From Spisula solida (lineage: Eukaryota; Mollusca; Bivalvia; Venerida; Mactridae): DNA of 64,000 nucleotides. The stretch lies in assembly GCA_947247005.1 (NCBI GenBank), contig OX365945.1:17676501-17740500 (forward strand), written 5' to 3'. The notes beneath the pieces were generated by a model that did no database searches, was not told the origin of the DNA, and was given only the letters and a program-made list of their open reading frames with translations. Numbering within the stretch: the stretch's first letter is position 1; every line of letters begins with the position of its first letter. This document shows positions 11,941 to 26,100 of the stretch, in pieces. The translations under genes were made by a program, and so were the position numbers.

Positions 11941-14774
11941 CTAATACGGGATTGATTTTCTGAAAGCTATCAATTATGTCAACCCCTAAACGTGTGGAGG
12001 GCGTATCCGTTAAACTTGGAGGAACATTACCTTTCCAACCAGGACATCGACCCTGGATGTAAACCATGACAGTATTAAGAGATTTGTCAACTGCTCTAAA
12101 GACGGTTCAGAGCTTAACTTTGACCGGAAAAGATCTCAAACGTATGCAATACGTTATAGGTCTGAGTAAGAAATTATAAAAAAAAAACGCACACAAATTG
12201 ATATTTCAATTTTAATAACACAATTTTCATTACCCTAAGGAATTGATATTTCAATTTTAATAACTCGATTTAATTTGGGGGATTTGTGACGCGATAGCGT
12301 CTCTTTTTTCTACGATCAGCGTTCGACAGACTGACCGCCTGATTATCTAATTTGCAAGTGTGTTCGCGTGGTAGCATTAAAGTGGATTTTTCTGACAAAT
12401 TAGCGTAACGATTGCCATAACGAAGTGGTTAAAGTTCCTTAATAATTACCGAGTCATTCACATCTGGGACATTTAATAAATTACACAGAGAGTATAAATC
12501 ACAGACAAAGGTTTAACTGTATTTTCGGACCTCACAATCTTCCGCATCATTTCTTGAGTGTGTCTGAATAATAATTATCTCCCTTGAATGGTCAAATAGT
12601 TGACGCTCCCTTTATTAATCGTAACCCTTGGCAACGATTTTTAATTTACAGATACTAACAGTCTAGGAAGATGTACTTAACAATGTCTGAACGTCGTTCA
12701 ATTTAAACCAATACACGAGAGTTACGTGCTTGAAACGAGCACCGTAGTTAATTTAGTCAAATGGTGCCTTTACTACTGGAGTTATTAATTTAGTCCACGG
12801 GTGCCTAAGGCAGAGTTAAATAAGAACAATTATTTTTGGACCATAAGGCGCCCGTAAGAAAATCTCTAAGCTCATTGTCATAGTTTTATAGTGAAATTTG
12901 TCAAATCAGTCGAACGTTTACATGACTTCACTTCTGTTGTATTAGTTTGATGTGCAAGTAGTTTGTGTATTATTACTGAGCGAATGTGTGACTTCATTTA
13001 TGTGATAAGTTGTATTCAAACTTCGCGGACTTTACCATTGGTAAGTGTCATTAAATGTATTAAATTTGAAACAAATCTGGCATAAAGCCATTAACATTGT
13101 ATCCTTTTCCTTCGCACATATATAACACTGTAAATACGACTAACATGTTACAATTTGAATGCAACTCGTATTTCAGTTTCATTGTTCTATATACAAATGC
13201 AAATCATAAACTCTCGCTATAACCGTACGTCGTTTCATACAAACGACTAAAGATAGATCACAGTCGGTGAAGTTGCATCATTTCATAAACCGCGAAAAAA
13301 AAGAATTAAAGAATTCGCGCTTTTTTCTGGATTGTGATATTGTTAAACGTTTTAAGTACTTAATTGCTTGATATTGTGTTACGGTATCGTAGTTAAGTGT
13401 TTCACATTGATAAATCTGTGAGATAGATGACACCACTATCACTGCGCTATCGTTTACAACAACCTTGAATTATGAAATATACTCCAACGCAAAAGAAACA
13501 CATTTTTATGTGGTGAAGCACTGTTCTTACATGTAATTATGTTTTAGAGAATATTTTAGGATAGCAAATTGCATGATTTAAACACCATATTGCACAACAT
13601 ATAAGGCTTAGAAATTAATGTCGAGCTTTTTGACTGGACGTCGTTATCGAGAAATATATTGTATATGCAATATTCCCATAACTTCGTCAATTTTAGAGAT
13701 TCGAACCTCAAATTGTCAATATGCCACAAGCCACATATTAAGTCTGCTGTTTTTGCTGAGTTTTAGTTTATTTCATTGGAATAAGAACATTATTTATGTT
13801 TGTCGCCTTGAACAGTAGTAGTTATTTTGTCGAGCAGTATACATGTGGTCCCGGATATAGTACTATACATGGGGTGAACACAATATTTTAGACTTTTAAA
13901 AGCTATGAAATGAAATCAATTTGAAAAAAATTAAAAGCACATTTTGAAGTCAGGTCACGATTCGACTCATTTTACAGTAAAACATCCGCGTTTGATTTTG
14001 CACATGCACGGTGCCCGTAAAGTGCCATTTTCAAATGTTCAAGGAACCATGTAACACAATTATATAATTCTATTTCGATTGTAAAATCGAAATTGGAAAA
14101 CGTCACAAGATTTCGTAAAAACTACATAATCAATCAATAAATGAAATAAAATTAAAATTACTTGAAAACAAAGTGTCTGTGAATGTCATTTAGGGAACCT
14201 TACGTACACACCTGAAGTAAATGTCCATTTGTTGGTTATAATGGAAAGTACATGTATTTGCTTAAACCAATGTTAAGCCCACTACACGCAATAAAAAGTA
14301 AATATTAAAATGTTACAAAAAAATAATACGTATTAGTATATGACCTGGTTCGTTAACTGTTTCATTGTTATTAAAGTTTTCAAATACCATATACACTTTT
14401 GTACATGTATATGTTTAGTTATGCTACTATTTATAAGTTTACTTTCTGTAAATACACCCCAAGTCAATATTTTTCCTCTTCAAATCAAATCAACAAGTTT
14501 CAAAGTGAAGTTTTGAAACTTCAAATCAAACCAACCATGTTTATAACTAACTTATAATGAAGACGTTTATTTGAACAATACAAATATCATGCAAACGTAA
14601 ACTCAGAGTAGCAATACCACATGACTTTGACATCATTAAAGGTTATTCCAAGACAAAATTGGTCAACATTGGAAAACAAAAATAGCCGTAAGTATTTTAT
14701 TTTATACCGATTTCTATGAAACATACGCCAATCTAAGGGGGAACACGCAATTTAGGATCACGATCAGCAGATGA

Positions 14775-14884
14775 GCCGTTTTGTCCAGAACCCTGTGAAA
14801 CCTTTGAAAAGAAGACGGGTTGAAAATGTATTCCGTTCGTATACAAGCACTCCGAAGGTTTCACAGGGTGCTGGAAAAAACGGC
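14775..14884. repeat. 110-bp hairpin with 30-bp arms
   Basis: GCCGTTTTGTCCAGAACCCT plus GTGAAACCTT pairs with AAGGTTTCACAGGGTGCTGG plus AAAAAACGGC; loop about 50 bp. A dispersed repeat block follows directly (14948-15015). Confidence 0.75.
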
Positions 14885-14947
14885 ACATGTAGGACCTTGT
14901 AATATTTTTCTCATTTTGTTGTATGTTGGGCATTGGGCCGTGCAATT

Positions 14948-15260
14948 TTAGTATGTTGTTTTTATGTTTTCTGTGCTCGGCTTTTTCAGTTGAGTTCTGC
15001 CTTCCCTGGCTATTACCAAGTTTACTATCTTTTAGAAATCATGTGCGCGGTATCATATATATTATTATATTTTATAATTAAAAATTCTGAATCCACATTG
15101 ATATATCGAAGTAGGACTTTGTAACAGTTTAGTATGATTTTTGTTGTTCAGTTTTGTGTTGAATATTATGGCTTGTAGGCCTACTTGTAGTTTGTGCTTG
15201 TTTGTTTTTGTATGTTCCTCTGTGTGCCTTTCGTCCTGCTTCCCTTTTCGATTTTATATT
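14948..15260 (+). repeat. Dispersed repeat ('ATGTTTTCTGTGCTCG' family)
   Basis: Block ATGTTTTCTGTGCTCGGC...GTTGAGTTCTGCCTTCC recurs at 23984-24040 (plus) and 63175-63235 (minus), and the downstream 'tgtgcctttcgtcctgcttcc' block resembles 61740-61860. Probably the tail of a dispersed retroelement or SINE; unidentified. Confidence 0.5.
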
Positions 15261-15471
15261 ATCTTTTTGGTTGATAATGAATAGCAAAGAGACTGGTTAT
15301 CAATCGTGAAAGCTTGGCCATTTCCGTTTGTCTCCGGTAAATGTGATCAGTATGACTGGTTATGTCAAATTACTTCGGGAAAGTCGTAGCCAAACAGCAC
15401 AATCATGGTATAAGTCTAAGTTCATCTGCAAGACGTTACAGCCTTCGAGTAACAAGAGCCATTTAAATATA

Positions 15472-16121
15472 CGAGGGGCAATCCAGAATTAACCGGGCAG
15501 TGTCGATCACTCCAAAACTATTTGTTTCAAAGCATAAAAATAATACATCACCATACACATGTATATATAATTTGAAAATTTCAAGCGATACCATACTTAA
15601 AACTACACATTAGGTGAACGCTGAGTGGGGCCTAATACAATGACGTTGCAAAATGTAAATACTTCATAGTGTCCCAATTTTTTTATGCCAACAAATTTCA
15701 AATACCTAGAAATCAATCGGTATTGATATAACAAACATGTCTTCATACCAAAGTTTTTCAGTAAATATCGTCTGTGCAGTTTCGCAGCTCACACTTATCC
15801 GGTCATATATTTCCTTGGTGTTCAATGTCTGTAGTTCACAGCGATCCTGGTCGACTCGATCAACGTGGAACACAATAAAGTCATTCGGCCCCGTCATGTA
15901 GCGTCTTCCAATGTCTCAACACCCTCTTTTAACCACTTATTCTACTCACATGCATGTCTGAGACATTGCAGTCCCTGATGAAGCTCTTTTATTCCTTTCT
16001 TACAAAAATATATTTATACATACAAATAAGTAACATGTTGATCTTTGCAAAGTTTCAGTCCAAACATATAAACATGGTAAAAACTAAAGCATCAGTCCGG
16101 TTAATTCTGGATTGTCTCTCG
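15472..16121 (-). mobile_element. Degenerate mariner-type DNA transposon remnant
   Basis: 650 bp bounded by about 25-bp imperfect terminal inverted repeats (left CGAGGGGCAATCCAGAATTA; right is its complement with two or three changes) and flanking TA dinucleotides, the Tc1/mariner target duplication. Inside, on the minus strand around 15890-15710, broken frames read like the mariner helix-turn-helix region: KEGVETLED, then EIYDRISVSCETAQTIFTEK (compare 'EI...I.IS..SA..IL.E.L' of the family). The catalytic core is missing, so it is internally deleted and inactive. Confidence 0.6.
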
Positions 16122-17147
16122 TACATGTGACGAACTCATTCCATGTTCACTTATAGTTGAATCGTTGATATTTACTTGATGTATTAGTATACATAATCGA
16201 CATTTGATGAGCCCTCGGGCAGTAAAATAGTATTTGTGTTTTTAAAAAAGTATGTATATGTGTATCATATGACTTATTGTAAATTATACAATTGAAAACT
16301 AAGTCGTTTGTCAAGAAACTGCATTGTTTACGACCATTAACTATGTACGTCTGTATGTTCTGCCTATCACGATAAAATACTATATGAGAAAAACTAAACA
16401 TACATCACCACCGCAGCTGAAACGAATATAATGATAAATGAGTAGTAATTTTCGCTAAATTTAGCAAATTCATGAATGCGAATTTAAAATGCCCGTAACC
16501 ATTGCGTTCAATATGGTATCAAAATAGCAGTTTTGTTCGAATTTTAATTTGTTGAACACGCCTAGTTATGATAGTATCGATGTTTTTTCAATTGTTATAA
16601 AGTAAATGTTTGCTACGATGGAACGCTATGATCAACTTTTCGTTACCACATTAAAACGTTCTGTCATGCATAATACATATACGAGTTCGTTTGAATCATG
16701 CGAAATAACGAAAGACAGATTTCGCCAAACAAAAATAATACGCGCGAATTCACAATGATGTACAGTAGTCAAATTAAGAGATTTGCAAAATTTGAATAGT
16801 AAATATTAAATACACCACACCGCCCCCTCCCCCGTCACCCAAAATGCGATGACATTTGCAGTAACAAAAAAGTGTCTAAAACATTCAACAGAGATCTCAC
16901 AATCACACGTTGACGGACTTTATTAGTATCACTACGGGTAATTTACAGATGTTTAACTTAAAATTTCACAATGGACTGGAGTTTAACTGAAATGTCATTG
17001 TGAATCTGTCCGTTTGTGGAGCAGTGATTATGCTCAGACAACTTAGACAATAGTGTGTTTTATAGATTTTATCAATTCTAACTACATTTGTACTTAATTC
17101 ATTTTCAGAATTTCGAAGTTGGAGTGACATCGTGTTTGGGGTAGAAA

Positions 17148-17198
17148 ATGAAGTCGGCACGGGATAAGTGGCCGCTCATCTTGCTCGTCTTACTGGTG
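17148..17198 (+). CDS. PAPLN: Papilin exon 1: start codon and signal peptide
   Basis: Seventeen codons from ATG at 17148 to a strong donor (GTG|GTAAGT at 17199). The peptide has a basic start (Lys2, Arg5, Lys7) followed by the hydrophobic run PLILLVLLV, a typical signal-peptide core interrupted by a phase-0 intron. The phase fits exon 2 exactly. A possible 5'-UTR acceptor (ttcattttcag) ends at 17108. Joining it to exon 2, 9 kb away, is inference; known papilins often have a short segment between signal peptide and the first TSP1, so a missed exon is possible. Confidence 0.65.
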
Positions 17199-20100
17199 GT
17201 AAGTTTCTATTTACCTAGTTTCCGTAATTTTGTCTGAAATAATTTAACTAGATCCAGTAGTGGTGGACAAAACTAGTAGCATGAGACGAACTAGTAGCAG
17301 ACGCCAAATTTAGTAGCAGGCGACAGACGACAAATTAGTAGCAGTAGCATGTGCCAAATTAGTTGCAGATGACAAATTTTGTAGCATATGCCAAATTTGA
17401 TAACAGGCGACAAAGCTAGCAGCAGGCGACATATTTGGAAGCTGACGACAAACTAAGTAGCAGAAGCAGGCGACAAAACTAGTAGAAGACGACAATATTA
17501 GTAGCAGGCGACTAAATATAATAGAAGATGACAATATTAGTACCTGCAAAATATAGTAGAAGATGACAATATTAGTAGCAGGCGACAATATATAGTAGAA
17601 GATGACAATATTAATATATAGTAGAAGATGACAATATTAGTAGCAGGCGACAAAATATAGTAGAAGATGACAATATTAGTAGCTGGCGACAAAAATTATT
17701 TCCAACTTGTCTTGCAACGCTGCTTTTGATTTTTGTGTGCCACATTTTGAACCATTGCATCTATGAAAATTGTTTTGTTTCGTGTTTTACTGTTAGTTTG
17801 TAAGTTGTCGATCTCTGGCGCGTGCATTATAGGTTACTGTTTTTACCGCAATGAAAACTGACACAACCTGCTTCATTTCTCCATTTTACAGAAAATATAA
17901 ACCTAAATAGTGTCTTAAATATGTTACAGTGCGGAGTGCGGAAGGAAACACAAAAGCGTACTTAAATTCATTGTTTTGTCATTGACTTTCAAACATGCTG
18001 ATCCTGTTATTTTATAAGGATGCAATTACAATTTATATAAGAGCCGCATTATCACATATAACTGAATAGTACAACCTTTCTAGTGCGATCCTCCACATAA
18101 CGACCCTCTCTGGAGCAACAACCTCTTGTGCAACAAACGTTCAACTGTAACTCTCTCTAGAGCGATCCTTTCTTATGGAACAACCATGTCCAGAGCGACC
18201 CTCTATGTTGTGAACCGCCTCTCCAGAGCGACCCTCTCTGTTGTGAACCGCCTCTCCAGAGCGACCTCTCCTTTGGTGTACCCCCTCCATGGCAATCCTC
18301 TGTTTTACAACAACCTATCCGACGCGACCCTTTCTTGAACTACTACCTCTCCAGAACGACCTTCTCTCGGGCAGCAGCCTCTTCAGACCGTAGGCTAAAT
18401 AACAAAATTAACGTGTAACATATGACATCGCCCTTATTGGCGACACGTATGAAATGACAGAAGTGTATACCACATACAGTGTTATCAATGTTCGAAAGTG
18501 GCCTTGAATCCATTTAAGAATCGTGCTCCGATCCAACTTTCGTTACTTAAAGTGTTGTTCTAAAAGTTCTTGCCATATAATAGTAAGATGCAGCAATTAC
18601 AAAAATGCACATGTAACCATATCTAAAAGGTCAAGACTACAACCCACGATTTAAAATTTCACAAACGAAACTAGTGTTTGGTCATTGGTGCCCGGTTCAG
18701 TACTGTGTTGTTGTATGTGAGGCTTGACGCAATTTGCAACCTGGGATCACGATGAAACGATTACATATTGTCACTTGCAAAAATGTTGGCTTAAATTCTC
18801 AAGGACCATGTTACAGGAATGCGCTATGTTCATATTTTCAACGTTGTTTCGGGTCCAGAATTGTTTTGCCTAATTTGGAAGTATTGCCGTAATAAGATAA
18901 TATCTCATGTTAAATTAAGGCGCAGGATTGCTCATTTTTAAATGAGAACGAGAGTAAAGCGCCGGGTTTTCCATTTCCGCCCTAGAACTTTGTTGAAATT
19001 TTAGATAAAGTTCAAGCACAAATGATAAATTACTCGCAACTAAAAACCCATCTCCACGTCCACTGTTTACATATCGTCATGTTGGGAGCGGTGACCTACA
19101 GGTAGTGTGCGCACTTTGGGATCCAGAGGTCCCGGGTTCGATCCCCGTCTGTGACACTGCTTAATATTTCTTAGGAATAATAACCAACAATGCTCCACTC
19201 GACTAAGGTGTGAATTGGTACCTCTCACATGAGGGCGGTGTCTGTATATGTTCGATATTCCTGGGCACCGTTTCGCAGGTTTCCTTAGGTAGCCCAATGA
19301 CCTGAGGAAGTTAATTGTCAACAGGTTGTTGCATGGCTTGATTGCTAAAAGCGGTCCTCGAAAACTGGTAACTTTAACTGTTTATCTAGCTCATTAGTCA
19401 CGATACAACGCCGATCTTCGTTCTCAATATGCTCAGACCCGAAATTGAGTTCGTTTTGTTTGAGGATTTTGAAATAAGTTATTAATTTTATTATGAACAC
19501 GTTACGGAGGCCACAACTAGGGTTTGAACTTACCACATCTAAAATGTCATGATGCGATTGCTGTATTTCCCGAGTTGACTGTTAATCTGCTAGCTATTTG
19601 TCAACCAAACGTTAATAGTAAAAGCATTTCGTGGAAAATGGCAAACACGCAATAAAATGAAACCGTTTAATTTGTGCAAACATCACAGCATTGTGAAATC
19701 ATACATAAATAGTTATACTAGTTCAGTAATTTGGCGATAATTTTTGTGTGGCGTAAACGCCACACAATGATATTACCACTTTTCAGCTTACGACCAATTT
19801 AACGCATTAGGCCTCGGCAAATAAATAGTTCTATGATTTGAACAATATTACAAGCATGCAACACAGGTTACACGTATCATTGGACCTGATTTGTTTACAT
19901 TACCAACATTTACTTATATTAAGACCAACAATTTTATCAGACTTTTATTTTTAGAGGATTTTTATAGCAAATCATTCCGCAACGGACTATATTTTTACTA
20001 CCAACGAATGTTCTCACTGGTGGCGGGAATCTAATGGTTCCCACGGTTTTCAATCGTATACTGTAACGTATGTAAATTACTCCGCCGCTGCACATTGCAG

Positions 20101-23100
20101 ACGATGACCTAATTATGTTGTATACAAACATTGATGCTATATATAGCTGGTGGGGGGAACTGAAATAGTTCTACGTACATATCGATCGGCCGATTAACGA
20201 TGTTATCGCGGTAAGCGTTAAACGCACTAGTCAATGTCTACCGTGCTTTATATAAGACCTCATAATGTTCGTATCTATTATCCGATTTTGAATATTTAAA
20301 GCTTGTAATGAAGCAGAGATATATGTCTCTCTTTTAGACAACATTCAACACGATACCCTAATTAGTTAATCCACGGCGACGAGTAAGAATCCGTTCCGCG
20401 TAAAAGTAAGTTTAAAATATCCCGTTTTATACCAAATAAACTGTCGAAAATCATCAATTATTAATTTAATATTCGATCGATTTTGTTCGTTAAAGCTTGT
20501 TTTAAAAGCTAATACTTAAAGGTTTTATAAAATGTAAAACTTGTTTTTAAAGCATTAATCGGCCGATCGATATGTGGGAGCGACGCCATGTTTACCCCTT
20601 TTACATACGTTAATATAGGGTGTCATTTAATTAACATGCGTGGTCATACGGAGAATAAACAGTCAGTTATCTTGACACTGGTCGAATTCTCCAAGTCGTT
20701 AAAAATGGTATTTGTAAATATCCCTTCATTGATGCTCAGCAGTTACTTAAGTAAGTTCCAGGTAACTGCTGGTTCTCTTGGTGTCTTTAGCAGCACAAAT
20801 GTTTGAGTAAGGGTGGGCTTATCAGAACTGTGACATAAAATTATGATACAACCTGGATTCGATATTGGAGTTAATGGCATCAGTACGCCACACAGCAGTA
20901 CTTTCAGTGCTTTGATTATTTTTGCTCGCATAAATTACTTTCTACAAAAGAAATATACATTCACATAGGTATAAGTATTATGTTTGAATGCACACAAGTA
21001 GTAATTTGTATCCATGTATATGTGAACGTGCGAATGAATGTTTGATTTATGCCCTCGTTAGAATAGTACAGTGTATGTAATATTTATTGTAAATGGGGTT
21101 TTGAATAACTAAAACTGTCATCCTACTTAATGCTAATCGCCATGCATGCACCACAACCATTTTCTGCAAACCATTGCATGTTTGGTGAATGGGATTGCAT
21201 CAATTGCATCAGACTTACTATGGAAACAAAGTCGTCACTATTCATGATAGTGTCGGTTGTTTTCTTTATAGCATCGATGATCCCGCAGTTTGAATGAAGG
21301 CATATGTGATCCACATGTGAAGGACACTTTATGGTAACATTAGAATTTTATCTTACGATGAATCGAATAACTTTCAGAACAGTTACTGGTAATTGCTAGG
21401 AACAGGATTTTCAAGCAATCCCTGTTCAAAAATTGAATCTTGTTGAAATGCCATTCGAATCATTATAATACCGTTTACGTAGGGCACGAGGGATCTGAGA
21501 ATGTACATTTGGATACCTACACCACGGTCCATTGACTGTGCGGCTACTTGTAATCAAGGCTACATTCGCCATAGTAGTACTGCACTGTTCGCCTTTGCTG
21601 GAACTATTGAATGGTGTTTAATGGTCACTTAAATCATTTGATGTGGTGCTGCTAAAACAACACATTTTAATATATATTTTCTTGTGTTACCCTTGTGATG
21701 TTTAGAGGATTTTGTGGTCGACTGAGACAGTGCGTATTCATTCATTTCCCCCTGCCTGATAACCAAAGAGGAATTATATGATTAAAGCGTCTCATTCATA
21801 CCGTATGGATAATGCATGAGACATTTTTGGCGAAATGGTGCGTTCAGCTATTGCTCAGACAGATAAGACATTTTTATTTATATGTTTTATGATGTATGTA
21901 CACATATAACACAATTCATGCATTGAATTATAATCTATTCGATGACTTATATGACCATATTACACACCAATAAAATATAACGATAAGGGGTCTGTCTTAA
22001 AATATAAAAAAAAACAAGAAAACAATTGACATGACACACTGACCATCCCGTGTTTTGATAACTGCTAATATAACGTAATTCATGGTTTCGTAATAGAATA
22101 CTAGAAAGATTAATTTGATTGAAGTTCTTATAACTTTTAATGAGTATAGACGATAATTTAATGAAGATATTTGATTTATCAGATAGGACTCGCTGTCACG
22201 GGCAAAGATCAATGCATGATAAAAGGCGCATTAACAAAATATTTGTACAGGTTTAATTAGATTGTTGCGTAATAATAAATAACTCATAATAAACTTAACT
22301 TCACACGCCAATGCCTGATCGTCTTATCTCACAACGTAACGACTTTCTACTTGTATTAATTTACGTTCGTCTCCATTGTACTGTCTATGATTTTGCTATT
22401 CCGGCGAATACGATTTTACGAGTGCCAGTGCTAACTTGCTATTCAGCAATTGATCACAATATTATGTCAATATCGAAAATAACTATGGTGGCTGATTTAC
22501 GCCATGTCGTGTATTAGCCTTTTCGCCACATATTGAAACTGCGAAAATGCGAAAAAAACAATGTCAACTTTGTCGTTTTTCGCGTTGTTGTTGCTTGTTC
22601 AACGGTCAGCCACCAAAAATACCAAGTATGGCTTCCTGAGTAGGCGAGTCTAGTATTACTTGCTATTTTGGTTATCCGTGACACTGTCTACTGCATTGTC
22701 CTCCACATGTAGAGAATTCGGGGGTTGCAAAATAACAATCAGTATTGAATAATTTCATGGAGAAGTCGGGGGGTTGCAAAATAACAAGTCAGAACTGAAT
22801 AAATTCATGGAGAAGTCGGGGTTGCAAAATAACAAGTCAGTACTGAATAAATTAATGGAGAAGTCAGGGGTTGCAAAATAACAAGTCAGTACTGAATAAA
22901 TTAATGGAGAAGTCGGGGGGGGGTTGCAAAATAACAAGTCAGTACTGAATAAATTAATGGAGAAGTCGGGGTTGCAAAATAACAAGTCAGTACTGAATAA
23001 ATTCATGGAGAAGTCGGGTGGTTGCAAAATAACAAGTCAGTACTGAATAAATTCATGGAGAAGTCGGGGGGTTGCAAAATAACAAGTCAGTACTGAATAA

Positions 23101-26100
23101 ATTCCAGAGAAACTGATTAAATTAACTAACGGTCGTCTATAGCTGAACCAGTGCAGAGAAACGGTACTCAATATGAAAGGTTGCTCAAACTTATTTTTTG
23201 GCCGTTGTGCTACTTAATTTGGTTTCTTTCACTTCATTTGCTTTTATTCTTGCCTTGCTTTTTGTGTTTTTGAGGACTTGCCAATAATGGTTGAACACAT
23301 TCCGCAGAACGTATTATTTGACAAATTTTGCAAGTTGTTCAGAATAATCTGAAATGCGCAAAACATGTCGAAAGAAAAAATAAAACAACGGTATTTTCAA
23401 CGTTGAAATTAAACTACTAGAGACAGTAAATGGATCCATTATCCCTTCCAGATATGATGTTGATAAACTAGATATGCAACACCAGTAGACATAACCATTA
23501 TCAAATGTTGTGCTAAAATTCAAATTACGTAACAAATTATGTCATTTACAAATGCTCTTCTACTTTTTTGTTACGTAATTGTATGAATGACGTAGTGATT
23601 AGCTGTCCGCGCGACAGGATAATTGAATAAATTGCATTTACTTCTTTAATGTTTCCATGGGAATCTCTACGTGACACCGGCAACCTGTCAAGATAATCAA
23701 CTAAATACGAGTTCATTGTTTCGTAATCAAACAAATTGTGATGACATTAAAATATTGGCCGAGAAGTATTTCTTTACGTATGTAACTTCACATTATGTTG
23801 AGTAGGAGGGCAGTTTAAGTCGCACATGCAATTTGGACTAGGTATTTCAGCCTTATGTCATTCAGCTTGGGCATTATTCAGCTATTTGTTTGCTGAAACT
23901 AGGTCAATCAGCTTTTTGACAGGCTGGGACTTGAGCAGTTCATGTTCTCGTTCGGTTATATGTTCCGTGCAATGTGGTATGTGAAGTTTTATACTTTCTG
24001 TACTCGGCTGGTTAAGTTGAGCGTTGGCTTCCTTACCGGATGTAACCGCCCAATTAGTGACGCACATTGAAGGAAACAGCATAATATGCTCTTGCTTTTG
24101 TCTCCTCGTGGACCTACGTGTGAGTATGTCCCCATACCTGTTGCCGAGTTATTGTTGTAAGTACGACAAACACATTGCAGATATGAACAGCTTTGCGACA
24201 CGAACGTCATTTTTTAACAAAAAAAAATATTCCAAAATATCGCCTTACTTGACTATTTATCAGACAATCTGAGGTCAAACAAGTCATGACATTTGGACGT
24301 GTAGAACTATGCTTAAACAATACAGCATGGCGAGTGTACAAGTGTATGCAGTTTCTGATATCCGCACAATTTCCATATAAAGCCCACACCCTAGACTTTT
24401 CTAAGTAGGTCCCAAGAACCATTGGGTCCAAACAAAAATATTCTGTTTACCTTACAATTTTGTTCAACTGCTAAAATTAAGCTTAAAACGTTAAAGCACT
24501 CTGAACTAGATCGTAAGTAAAATACATGTTATCACATTTTAATAATGAATTCTACTGCAAACGGGTGTTTTCAGTTGTCAAAACGAAGTTGGTGGTTTCT
24601 GCAAACAAAATAAACTTAATGAATGTAAGAGAGATAATTAAAATGTTTTGTTCTACCCATGTTATCCTTAAGTAGCTTTGATCTTTGTGATTTGTTTCCA
24701 ACGACGCTAACAATATGAGTGGTATGCTCCAAACCACCACTTGTTTCGTTTTTTCCCTCCATTTCTCGTACTAGTCTTAGTAACTTTTTCGGGGCGTGGC
24801 ACATAATTAAGGGCGTGTTAAATTAAGGGCGTGTCTAAGAGAATGGATAAAGAGCTGCCTCTAACAGATCTATTTAAGACCACGTGACTTCATAACCTTG
24901 ACATTACGCAAGTAGCCAATCAAATGATCGAAGTGAGACTGCGATCAGAAGCGCGCTCGTGTAACAGGAAGTCTCCGTGCAGGAAGTGTCGTCTGCTCAT
25001 ATTTGTCGAAATCATGGTGTTGTTTATGCATATTGTGTCGATGTTTTAAGGTAAATACGCTATGGGGATTTTATAACTGCTTATTGCTTTAACACATATG
25101 GACATTTGTGTTGTGTTTGAATGTTTGTTTATATTTATGTCCATGGGTAACACTTGTGTGATGTTGTGCGTCTGCGTAATGTGTATCCCAATGTCATAGG
25201 CGATGATCATTTCATTTTGTTTCATAACATAAATGGTTGACGTCAGTATAGATAAAAGACAATTTGGTAATGAAATCTGGAGCTAACATTTGTGTTGTGG
25301 TCACCTGTGTCGTGTATTATTTGGTCTGCTTGGACATGTGTGTCATGTAGGCGTCTAGTTGAACTGTTCAGGGATTCCTCTAGCTCTAAAGTTCTTTTGT
25401 CTGTTTTGACATCGACATTTTATGATGAAATGGAATGATCACCGTAAAGACATTGCACTAGTAGGCGTCATATATAGGCATATATGTCATGTACATGTAT
25501 CTGTGTCATGTGGGGACCTGTGTCATGTAGGGACATGTGTGTCATGTAGGTACATGTGTGTCATGTAGGGACATGTGTGTCATGTAGGGATATATGTGTC
25601 ATGTAGGGATATCTGTGTCATGTAGGGACATGTGTGTCATGTAGGGACATGTGTGTCATGTAGGTACATGTGTGTCATGGAGGTGCATGTGTGTCATGTA
25701 GGGACATGTGTGTCATGTAGGGACATCTGTGTCATGTAGGGACATCTGTGTCATGTAGGGACATCTGTGTCTTGTAAGCATCTGTGTCATGTAGGGCCAT
25801 GTGTGTCATGCAGTGACATCTGTGCCATATAGGGACATCTGTGTCATGAAGGGACATCAGTGCTATGTAGGGACATGAGTGATTTTTACTTGCCCAGGAA
25901 AACACCAAAAAGCAACAAAATTTCAGTTTCTTTCAATAATTTATCATGTCAACAATTCAAGTACTAGACTTAATTCAAGGTTTGTCAAATCATTTTTGGT
26001 CAGTAATTTAGGGATTCATCTTTGTTAAAGGTAAACTAAGACACTTAATATTGTTTTTCTCGTGATAATTTTGCACTTACCCAAGGGCAAGCTGGATGGA

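Larger units (their letters stand above)
3797..15471. other. Largely non-coding stretch left of the papilin gene
   Basis: Apart from the tRNA-like sequence at 4739, the degenerate repeat at 5.4-5.7 kb, the dispersed repeat at 8.33-8.52 kb, the possible T1 remnant at 11.7 kb and the hairpin at 14.8 kb, I see only AT-rich single-copy-looking DNA with short random frames. No convincing exon chain on either strand. Confidence 0.5.

Noticed and set aside
14733..14945. 70-codon minus-strand frame
   Set aside because: Falls across the 110-bp hairpin; no coding evidence.
19085..19155. Functional tRNA gene
   Set aside because: Perfect B box but poor acceptor and anticodon stems and SINE-like downstream sequence.
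22722..23110. CRISPR-like regular repeats
   Set aside because: Plain minisatellite in a eukaryotic intron; no unique spacers, no cas genes.
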